From assembly GCF_947507565.1 (NCBI RefSeq), contig NC_089175.1, positions 6,623,733-6,687,732 on the forward strand: a stretch of 64,000 nucleotides of DNA, written 5' to 3'. The notes beneath the pieces are model-generated. The model had not been told where the DNA came from and did no database searches. It worked only from the letters and a program-made list of their open reading frames with translations. Positions within the stretch are counted from its first letter, which is position 1. Each line of letters begins with the position of its first letter. Below, one piece after another: positions 44,701 through 54,400 of the stretch. This stretch comes from Oscarella lobularis. Taxonomy: Eukaryota > Porifera > Homoscleromorpha > Homosclerophorida > Oscarellidae. Made by a program: the position numbers and the translations under genes.

Positions 44701-46885
44701 ATATCTGGGATTTGGGTGGACAGGAAGTTTATCTCGCCACTCATTCGGCTCTCATGCCGGACAGCAAAGCGTTTTGTATGTCAATTTACATGATTGTAAC
44801 GGACATCTCAAAGTCGCTGTCAGATAAAGCGCAGTCGTTTCATCGATCATCGGATGGCGAAGTGACAGACCTAACAAATGAATTAGGCTGGATTCGCACA
44901 AACGGAGACTTTCCTCTCTACTGGTTTGGCTCAATCACAGCCGCCCATGAAGAGACGCCTATGGGTGACCATTGGCTGGGTAAGGACGAAGAAGTGGCTC
45001 CTCCCCCCGTCTTTGCAATTGGCACCCACCGAGACGTCTTGGACAACAAGGAGAAGTTTCCTAATTCAGACTCAGTAAAAGAATGGCTGATGGAGCAAGG
45101 CAAGTTACTGGAAGAACTTTTGAGCGACAGCGACTTCAAGAAACACATCGTCAAACCGAGACCCAGGAAAGACGAAGATTTTCGCGAAATGGCTCATTTC
45201 TTCAAGAGAATATTTCTAGTAGACAATTCCGTCTCCGGTTCAGGTTCTCCGTGTAAAGGCGTTAGAGAAATTCGAGAGCGAGTCGATCGCATGACGACGA
45301 CGTATAGGAAAAAAGCGAAAAAGCAGCCTCTATTTTGGGTTTACCTTGAAATTCTTCTGTTCCGTTGGAGCACAGCCATGAAAACTGTTGTGGCTAAAGT
45401 AGACGAAATAGTGATGCTCGCTCAGCATCCGGCAATCTGCAATATTTCAAGTCGCGACGAAGTCCTTGTTGCCCTGAAATATCTTGCAAGCGTCGGGGTA
45501 ATTCTCTATTACCCGGAAGTAGAAGATTTGAAAGACGTCGTTTTTACAAGACCTATGTGGGTAATCAAAGCGCTATCAGCTTTTGTGACGGCGGTAGAGC
45601 CAGGTCCGTTGATGGAGCCCCAGTGGGACTTTCTAAAAAAGAAAGGAGTGATGACTAATGACTTGATGATGTATCGTTTAAAACAAATGCGCGATGCCGA
45701 CTGTAGTGATTTGAGTCCTGGCCTAAAAGTCACCGATATGGAAAGAGTTGAAGTCGAAAATAGGCTAATTGTACGACTTCTAGAACTCCTTGACGTCATC
45801 ACGCCTGTTGAAGGACAGACGAATTATTACGTTCCTTCAATGCTCAAAGCGCCGTTTCTGTATCCTTTTACTTATTTGGAACGTCTTACTTCTTCAGACG
45901 TTGAGTCACGTCGTTGCGGTCTTCCGGCTCCTCTCATCGTCATCCCAAAAAAGCTAAAATTTGTCCCGGAATGCCTCTTTTTTCGTCTCATAACACGCTT
46001 TCTCAAAGTGTATCCGATGAAGCCTCGGCTTTCACGTCATCAATGCATCTTCCTTGTTCAAGACAAGACGCCAGCGGAAGGTACGTTCTGGTAGCAGCGT
46101 TTTCTACTTTAATCTTTCTAACTATTTATTAATATTAGTATTAGTGGAAGTTGAGTTGTTGTATCACAAGCGAGGCAAATGGATAGCTCTGACAATTCGT
46201 TTCGTTAATGAAGAGGACCGAGAGAAGATAAGCGAACAGTTCTTGGCCTCAATTAAGAGCGAGTTGCACGAGCAAATGAAAAATGTCTGTATGCAAGGCA
46301 TGAGGGGTTTTAGGTATAGCATCTGCTGTCAAACGAAGAAAGCCGCTCGTAAGAACGAGGAGTTTGGCATTGATCCTAAAGACCTTTCAGTAATTTTCGA
46401 CGAGGATGGTGACTATTCATCACAACCACCACTGAAAATTCCCAAAGTTTATTTTAACCCATTCAATGTGCCACTCACTAGAAGACAAGAAGAGTTGGAT
46501 ATTGACTGTTGGTTTGAACACAAACCCATCAGTGCTAGACTATTTTCTCAAGGTAAGATAGAGGTAGAGTGCGTTTCGCTTGATTGCTTTACAGTTTTTT
46601 GCAGAGGCACTTCCTAAGGCAATCAACACTCGCCTTATTCGCATTGTTGCGATGCTATTGAAAGCCAAATGGGAGCTGCTTGCTGTTCACTTGGGCCAAG
46701 ATGCCACTGACATACCGCAGTGCAAAAAAAAGTCTGACGAGAATCTTGTTCTGGCTATGATAGTTATAGAGAACTGGGTTACAAAATGCGGTCGAAATGC
46801 AACGGTAGATGCTCTTATTCGAGCTTGCGAAAAGTGCGAAGTTCATAGAGATAACATTGAAGCGGCTTACAAAGAAAATTCCTAA
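41711..46885 (+). CDS. ROCO3: ankyrin-ROC-COR-Death protein (DAPK1-like without kinase)
   Basis: Eighteen exons: 41711-41750, 41863-41954, 42022-42111, 42169-42267, 42323-42421, 42479-42577, 42631-42729, 42779-42877, 42929-43027, 43078-43176, 43224-43322, 43373-43474, 43524-43622, 43671-43769, 43820-43945, 44043-46080, 46145-46552 and 46605-46885; 1388 residues with all phases consistent. Residues 45-480 are ankyrin-like repeats, nearly one per 99-bp phase-0 exon, of three alternating types. ROC: P-loop GQDGTGKS (about 532-539), DLGGQE, THRD. COR follows, then a C-terminal Death-like domain (WVTKCGRNATVDALI). Without lesions, it is the best-preserved ROCO here. The plan matches DAPK1 from its ankyrin repeats on, but no kinase exons were seen upstream. 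Likely an intracellular scaffold or switch in cell-death or immune signalling (inferred). Confidence 0.88.
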
Positions 46886-48836
46886 ATAGTGCATGGGGTA
46901 TATGTATGTGGTCTAGGTTTGGTCCTTGTATACTGGCTGCTATGTTTATTGTTCTTGTTCTCGTTTGTAGCGAAGAAGTAGGCTGTCTAAGCCAGTTTCT
47001 GTATATCTGGCCGCTATGTTATATTGTTCTTTTTGTCTAAATATTTTTAGTTTCTTCAAGTGACCCTAAGTGTAATTTGTTTTAGGGTTTTGTGCGAGTG
47101 GGTAGTCTAGACCTGTATAATTGGCCGATATTATAAACAGTGCATCGTTTTTGTATGTTTGCGTATGCGATTGCGCATGCTAATAGTCACGTGACTTTAC
47201 GACATGTTGACGGCAGAATGCTAGCGGCTCAAGCCTCAACGGCATCGACTAAATCGAAGATCTTTCTCTGGGAGATCTGATCGGCGGGCGATCTGCTGTG
47301 CGAAGCCGATCTCTACGAACTTGAAGAGCAGCGAGAAAAGATCACGCACAGTGGATGCTGCACGCAAAGAGAGGACCTGATGGAAATGAAAGTTTGTTGA
47401 CTTCGTTGCGGGTACGTGACACTTGGCAATACGCTTTTTCTAGCTGTTTCATCACGTTATGTGAGTCCGGTCCTAAAGATGTAGATACGGAGAGGGTGCG
47501 TATAGCCTACGTCTGAATAAGTTGGAGGTGTACAGTCTCTTTGAGGACGAATAAAAGCCATATTACAGCAGCAAGAAGCAAGTACCAATAATCAAATAAT
47601 TTTCAGAACCAATAAATGATCTTTATGTTTAGAATTATCAATTTCCTTCTCTGCGCAATGCTGCTTCTGCTTCTGCTCATTCACACCAATCATCTTGAAG
47701 AAATAGAATCGTTGATTGGAAAAGGATCAGGAAATCCCGATCGCTATGCAAATTACGCATCTTTTTGCACTATCTCACGAATTGGCTTCTTTTCTTATTG
47801 AAAATTCACGCGTTTTGCCAAACCAGTCCCAAAGAAGACGTGAGAAAATTAATCAAATAATTATTGACTAATAATTAATTTTCTACGTAGGCTTCTGGTG
47901 ATTTCAAAGTCCAACGAATCTCTCCATGATGATGAAAAATGTTGGCGAAGGCGGCTACACGACGCTGGAGCATCAAGTTGTTTGAGGATAATTACTTTGA
48001 GTACAACCCGGAAGACGAAGTCAGGCGCGTTCTATGTCAAAGCCGCGGCTCTACTTGACGTAGCGCACGCTTAGGTTTCCTGGGAGTTGCACTCCAATTT
48101 TGGAGCGGTAAGTAACAAAGAAATAATTGTAATAATTGATTACGTTTATTAAGAATTTTGTATCTCTGCGACAAGTTGCAGGAGAGCCAGAAAGAGAAGG
48201 AAAGAAAGGAAGGAGGTAGAATATCTGTGCAGTATGCTATGACGTATTAATAGATGAAGATTGTGAGATGTCGTCTGGTACTGAGACAACTGATTTCAAT
48301 ATGAGTGGATTCGAAGTAGATGAAGATAATGATACTGAAATAAAATCAATTATTTTTAGTCTTCATTGTCTGTGTTATGCAGAAATGTTTTATAGATCGT
48401 TCTTTGGTTGTGGATCAGGGTGCACTTGAGAAATCGCTCTCGTCGTTCTGAAGACTTTTAAGTGGAACGTTTCTAAATTTCTGCAAGCGTACAGTGAGGT
48501 AATTTCTTTGCTTATCAAACATAAGGATTGTTGAGACAAAACAAATCTGATCAAGGTAAAAAATTATTAGCATTTGTTATTGGGTAAATTAATAGTTTTA
48601 TAATCTGGAAGAATCAGATGAGTGATTGCGTTCATGGTCTTGAAAGTGGAATCATCAGAGAATCACCCATGTAACATAGTTGGGTTGTCATTTCTCTCTC
48701 TATTTTTCAATATTCATTGCAAGCAGATGAATAAGCAACAAGTCATCTCAAAGCTGAAGCCCCGGATAGTACCGTTGCACGTGCGGAGAAAGAAGCTTTT
48801 TTGAGGGCATCTAGCTACTAGAGTGTCTAGTAGAGA
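46886..48836. other. Intergenic between ROCO3 and ROCO4 fragment
   Basis: Positions 47180-47340 match the 3' flanks of ROCO1 and ROCO2. Beyond this there are only short open frames: 47616-47801 (a hydrophobic N-terminus), 47892-48074 (61 codons, ending VKAAALLDVAHA) and 48622-48804. None has a recognisable domain or in-phase neighbours. Seen as non-coding or remnant. Confidence 0.4.
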
Positions 48837-49345
48837 ATGGAATACGTCTCAAAGAGCTTTTCAGTGGAAAAAGCAGGTCTGTTTTAATTAATTTCGCAAA
48901 TCGCGTTGAGTCATCTCTACTGTTCATTCGCTCGAGAAGCGTCGCTCTCTGTTTTGGGACTTGTGAATGCCTATTTACAAGGCAATAATCACTCCAGAGT
49001 GTGCTCTGATTTAGGAGAGATATCTGACCGCTGTTGTTTTTTTCGATTTTGTAGAGTTCTTGTCCGAAAGAGCTGAGGAGAATTTCGTATCACAGTTTAT
49101 TCGTCGCTATCCGGAGCAGTGGAAAGAAGCAACGAACTTTGTACAGCGAGGGCTTTGACGTTCATCTGAAGCTGATATAGAAGCTTTGGATAAGGTGTTG
49201 ATTTGTTAGCAAATGGAGAATAATTTTCTCGCGTTTTGGCATCAGTGGGGATACACGCCTTTTCTTCGAGCCGTTATCAATGGACACTCGGAATTCATAG
49301 ATGTCCTAATTGAGCGGGGTTGCAACGTTTCCGTTGAAAGCGCAG
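48837..49345 (+). pseudogene. ROCO4: 5' fragment of an ankyrin-ROCO gene
   Basis: Exon 1 (48837-48876, MEYVSKSFSVEKA) and exon 2 (49055-49140, NFVSQFIRRYPEQWKEAT) match the first two exons of ROCO3 in length class and phase. Then only the tail of one ankyrin repeat remains (ADIEALDK, about 49163-49190), followed by a full A-type ankyrin exon from 49246 (GYTPFLRAV). Its donor, GTAAGT in ROCO3, is GCAGAG here. About 50 bp later the satellite begins and nothing of ROC, COR or Death is present in the window. Confidence 0.75.
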
Positions 49346-49390
49346 AGTGGCGGTTGCAATTATTATATAGTCATGTGACTGATTCATAAA

Positions 49391-50670
49391 TTGCTTCCTT
49401 AGAATCGGAGTTTAGGCCCTCAACTTTACCTTCAGGCCCTTAGAATCAAAGTTTAGGCGTTCAACTTTATCTTCAGGGCCTTAGAATCAAAGTTTATGCC
49501 CTCAACTTTATGTTTAGCTCATTAGAATCAAAGTTTAGACCCTCAAATTTATCTTCAGCGCCTTAGAATCAGAGTTTAGGCCCTCAACTTTATCTTCAGG
49601 CCCTTAGAATCAAAGTTTAGGCCCTCAACTTTATCTTCAGGCTCTTAGAATCAAAGTTTAGGCCCTCAACTTTATCTTTAGGTCCTTGGAATCAAAGTTT
49701 ACGCCCTCAACTTTATCTTCAGGTCCCTAGAATCAAAGTTTAGGCCCTCAACTTTATCTTCAGGCCCTTAGAATCAAAGTTTAGGCCCTCAACTTTATCT
49801 TCAGGTCCCTAGAATCAAAGTTTAGGCCCTAAACTTTATCTTCAAATCCTTAGAATCAAAGTTTAGGCCCTCAACTTTATCTTCAGGTCCTTAGAATCAA
49901 AGTTTAGTCTCTCAACTTTATCTTCAGGTCCTTAGAATCAAAGTTTAGGCCCTCAACTTTATCTTCAGGTCCTTAGAATCAGAGTTTAGGCCCTCAACTT
50001 TATCTTCAGGTCCTTAGAATCAGAGTTTTGACTCTGAACTTTAACTTCAGACCGTTAGAATCAAAGTTTAGACCTTCAACTTTATCTTCATGTTCTTAGA
50101 ATCAGAGTTTTGGCCCTGAACTTTAACTTCAAACCCTTAGAATCAAAGTTTGGGCCTTCAAATTTCTCTTCAGGGCCTTAGAATCAAAGTTTAGGCATTC
50201 AACTTTATCTTCAGGGCCTTAGAATCAAAGTCTAGGCCCTCAACTTTATCTTCAGGGCCTTAGAATCAGAGTTTAGGCCCTCAACTTTATCTTCAGGTCC
50301 TTAGAATCGGAGTTTAGGCCCTCAACTTTATCTTCAGGCCCTTAGAATCAAAGTTTATGCCCTCAACTTTATGTTTAGCTCATTAGAATCAAAGTTTAGA
50401 CCCTAAAATTTATCTTAAGGGCTTTAGAATCAGAGTTTAGGCCCTCAACTTTATCTTCAAATCCTTAGAATCAAAGTTTAGGCCCTCAACTTTATCTTCA
50501 GGTCCTTAGAATCAGAGTTTAAGCCCTCAACTTTATCTTCATGTCCTTAGAATCAGAGTTTTGACCCTGAACTTTAACTTCAGACCGTTAGAATCAAAGT
50601 TTAGGCCCTCAACTTTATCTTCAGGTCCTTAGAATGAAAGTTTAGGCTCTCAACTTTATCTTCAGGGCCT
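49391..50670. repeat. 41-bp satellite, first block
   Basis: About 31 tandem units of 41 bp (for example unit starts at 49563, 49604 and 49645). Each unit contains TTAGAATCAAAG, a core AGGCCCT flanked by AAAGTT and AACTTT, then TATCTTC and a second AGGYCCT core. No long open frame. Confidence 0.95.
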
Positions 50671-50673
50671 TAG

Positions 50674-50790
50674 CTAGCCCGTGTAAGTTTGCTGTAATTT
50701 ATTACATTAGAGTCCCGTTGGCTAACCCCCTGTAATTTTGCTGTAATTTATTACAGGAGATACCCGTTGGCAAACCCCGTGTAATTTCGA
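50674..50790. repeat. Tandem repeat of about 50 bp
   Basis: Two and a half units, starting at about 50678, 50728 and 50776, share CCCGTGTAA, GCTGTAATTTATTACA and CCCGTTGGC. It is unrelated to the 41-bp satellite that it interrupts. Confidence 0.75.
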
Positions 50791-50804
50791 TGTACCTTTT
50801 TGGG

Positions 50805-51078
50805 AGAATTTGTCCTGGGACAATTTGTCCTTCGGGACAATTTCTCCTGGGGCAATTTGTCCTGGAACAATTTGTCCTGGGGACAATTTGTCCTAAAGAC
50901 AATTTGTCCTGGGACAATTTGTTCTGGGGACAATTTATCCAGGGACAATTTGTCCTGGGGACAATTTATCCTGGGACAATTTGTCCTGGGGACAAATTGT
51001 CCTTGGTCAATTTGTCCTTTGAAAATTTGTCCTGGGACAATTTGTCCTGGGACAATTTGTCCTGGGGACAAATTGTCC
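50805..51078. repeat. Palindromic 16-17-bp minisatellite (GGACAATTTGTCC)
   Basis: About 17 units of GGACAATTTGTCCTGG. Each unit is itself an inverted repeat (GGACAA/TTGTCC), so either strand reads nearly the same. It generates long open frames on both strands that are not genes. Confidence 0.92.
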
Positions 51079-51336
51079 CTCTTCCAATATTCGCGAAACA
51101 GCTCTGTACGTGTTGCCGTGCCATTCTATAGGCGTAGCAATGTGAAACTCCGATCGTTAATAGTTTATTTATGACGTCACAATGTTAAACCGGTGAGGTC
51201 ACGTGCTTATGTTAGCGCGCGCGTCTCGTTTCGAAGAAACACGGTTTCTGGCTCGTTTTCGACGATGCGAAGGTCCGAGCGACGTCAAAAGGTAAGTAGT
51301 AGATAGTTACGAAGCAGTTTAGAGCGTTCGTCGCCC
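51079..51336. other. Unique segment inside the satellite
   Basis: About 260 bp without repeats or a recognisable gene. It may be all that is left of the DNA into which the satellite expanded, or an inserted piece. Confidence 0.4.
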
Positions 51337-51452
51337 GCGGAGTACGTACACCGCCTGCCAAAATATCTACACCGCCAGCTGGCGGAGTACTTACACCGCT
51401 TTCCGGAATATATACACCGCCTGCTGGCGTAGTACGTACACCGCTTGCCGGA
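51337..51452. repeat. GTACACCGCC minisatellite
   Basis: Six units of about 18-20 bp built on TA(C/T)(G/T/A)TACACCGCC, separated alternately by TGCCAAAATA-like and AGCTGGCGGAG-like linkers. Confidence 0.8.
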
Positions 51453-51454
51453 AT

Positions 51455-54400
51455 CAAAGTTTAGGCCATCAACTTTATCTTCAGGTCCTTAGAATCAAAG
51501 TCTAGGCCCTCAATTTTATCTTCAGGTCCTTAGAATCAGAGTTTTGGCCCTGAACTTTAACTTCAGACCCTTAGAATCCAAGTTTGGGCCTTCAAATTTC
51601 TCTTCAGGGCCTCAGAATCAAAGTTTAGGCCTTCAACTTTATCTTCAGGGCCTTAGAATCAAAGTCTAGGCCCTCAACTTTATCTTCAGGGCCTTAGAAT
51701 CAAAGTTTAGGCCCTCAACTTTATCTTTAGGTCCTTGGAATCAAAGTTTAGGCCCTCAACTTTATCTTCAGGTCCCTAGAATCAAAGTTTAGGCCCTCAA
51801 CTTTATCTTCAGGCCCTTAGAATCAAAGTTTAGGCCCTCAACTTTATCTTGAGGTCCCTAGAATCAAAGTTTAGGCGGTCAACTTTATCTTCAAATCCTT
51901 TGAATCAAAGTTTAGGCCCTCAACTTTATCTTCAGGTCCTTAGAATGAAAGTTTAGTCTCTCAACTTTATCTTCAGGTCCTTAGAATCAAAGTTTAGGCC
52001 CTCAACTTTATCTTCAGGTCCCTAGAATCAAAGTTTAGGCGGTCAACTTTATCTTCAAATCCTTTGAATCAAAGTTTAGGCCCTCAACTTTATCTTCAGG
52101 TCCTTAGAATGAAAGTTTAGTCTCTCAACTTTATCTTCAGGTCCTTAGAATCAAAGTTTAGGCCCTCAACTTTATCTTCAGGTCCCTAGAATCAAAGTTT
52201 AGGCGGTCAACTTTATCTTCAAATCCTTTGAATCAAAGTTTAGGCCCTCAACTTTATCTTCAGGTCCTTAGAATGAAAGTTTAGTCTCTCAACTTTATCT
52301 TCAGGTCCTTAGAATCAAAGTTTAGGCCCTCAACTTTATCTTCAGGCCCTTATAATCAAAGTTTAGGCCCTCAACTTTATCTTCAGGTTCTTGGAATCAG
52401 AGTTTTGGCCCTGACCTTTATCTTCAGGCCCTTAGAATCAATGTTTGGGCCTTCAACTTTATCTTCAGGGTCTTAGAATTAGAGTTTAGGCCCTCAACTT
52501 TATCTTTAGGTCCTTAGAATCAAAGTTTAGGCCCTCATTTTATCTTCAGAACCTTAAAATCGAATTTATGTCCTCAACTTTATATTCAGGGCCTTAGAGT
52601 CAAAGTTTAGGCCCTCATCTTTATCTTCAGGGCCTTAGAATCAAAGTTTAGGCCTTCAACTTTATCTTCAGGGCCTTAGAATCAAAGTCTAGGCCCTCAA
52701 CTTTATCTTCAGGGCCTTAGAATCAAAGTTTAGGCCCTCAACTTTATCTTTAGGCCCTTGGAATCAAAGTTTAGGCCCTCAACTTTATCTTCAGGTCCCT
52801 AGAATCAAAGTTTAGGCCCTCAACTTTTTCTTCAGGCCCTTAGAATCAAAGTTTAGGCCCTCAACTTTATCTTGAGGTCCCTAGAATCAAAGTTTAGGCG
52901 GTCAACTTTATCTTCAAATCCTTTGAATCAAAGTTTAGGCCCTCAACTTTATCTTCAGGTCCTTAGAATGAAAGTTTAGTCTCTCAACTTTATCTTCAGG
53001 TCCTTAGAATCAAAGTTTAGGCCCTCAACTTTATCTTCAGGCCCTTAGAATCAAAGTTTAGGCCCCCAACTTTATCTTCAGGTTCTTGGAATCAGAGTTT
53101 TGGCCCTGACCTTTATCTTCAGGCCCTTAGAATCAATGTTTGGGCCTTCAACTTTATCTTCAGGGTCTTAGAATTAGAGTTTAGGCCCTCAACTTTATCT
53201 TTAGGTCCTTAGAATCAAAGTTTAGGCCCTCATTTTATCTTCAGAACCTTAAAATCGAATTTATGTCCTCAACTTTATATTCAGGGCCTTAGAGTCAAAG
53301 TTTAGGCCCTCATCTTTATCTTCAGGGCCTTAGAATCGAAGTTTATGCCCTCAACTTTATCTTCAGGGCCTTAGAATCAATTTTTAGGCCCTCAACTTAT
53401 CTTCAGGTCCTTGGAATCAAAGTTTAGGCCCTCAACTTTATCTTCAGGTCCCTAGAATCAAAGTTTAGGCCCTCAACTTTATCTTCAAATCCTTAGAATC
53501 AAAGTTTAAGCCCTCAACTTTAACTTCAGACCGTTAGAATCAAAGTTTAGACCCTCAACTTTATCTTCAAATCCTTAGAATCAAAGTTTAAGCCCTCAAC
53601 TTTATCTTCAGGGTCTTAGAATTAGAGTTTAGGCCCTCAACTTTATCTTTAGGTCCTTAGAATCAAAGTTTAGGCCCTCATTTTATCTTCAGAACCTTAA
53701 AATCGAATTTATGTCCTCAACTTTATATTCAGGGCCTTAGAGTCAAAGTTTAGGCCCTCATCTTTATCTTCAGGGCCTTAGAATCAAAGTTTAGGCCTTC
53801 AACTTTATCTTCAGGGCCTTAGAATCAAAGTCTAGGCCCTCAACTTTATCTTCAGGGCCTTAGAATCAAAGTTTAGGCCCTCAACTTTATCTTTAGGTCC
53901 TTGGAATCAAAGTTTAGGCCCTCAACTTTATCTTCAGGGCCTTAGAATCAATTTTTAGGCCCTCAACTTATCTTCAGATCCTTGGAATCAAAGTTTAGGC
54001 CCTCAACTTTATCTTCAGGTCCCTAGAATCAAAGTTTAGGCCCTCAACTTTATCTTCAAATCCTTAGAATCAAAGTTTAAGCCCTCAACTTTAACTTCAG
54101 ACCGTTAGAATCAAAGTTTAGACCCTCAACTTTATCTTCAAATCCTTAGAATCAAAGTTTAAGCCCTCAACTTTATCTTCAGGGTCTTAGAATTAGAGTT
54201 TAGGCCCTCAACTTTATCTTTAGGTCCTTAGAATCAAAGTTTAGGCCCTCATTTTATCTTCAGAACCTTAAAATCGAATTTATGTCCTCAACTTTATATT
54301 CAGGGCCTTAGAGTCAAAGTTTAGGCCCTCATCTTTATCTTCAGGGCCTTAGAATCGAAGTTTATGCCCTCAACTTTATCTTCAGGGCCTTAGAATCAAT

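Noticed and set aside
50790-51174. Long open frames on both strands rich in Gly-Gln-Ile-Val-Pro or Leu-Gly-Gln-Phe-Val
   Set aside because: They are produced by the 16-17-bp palindromic minisatellite, and both strands give the same type of peptide.
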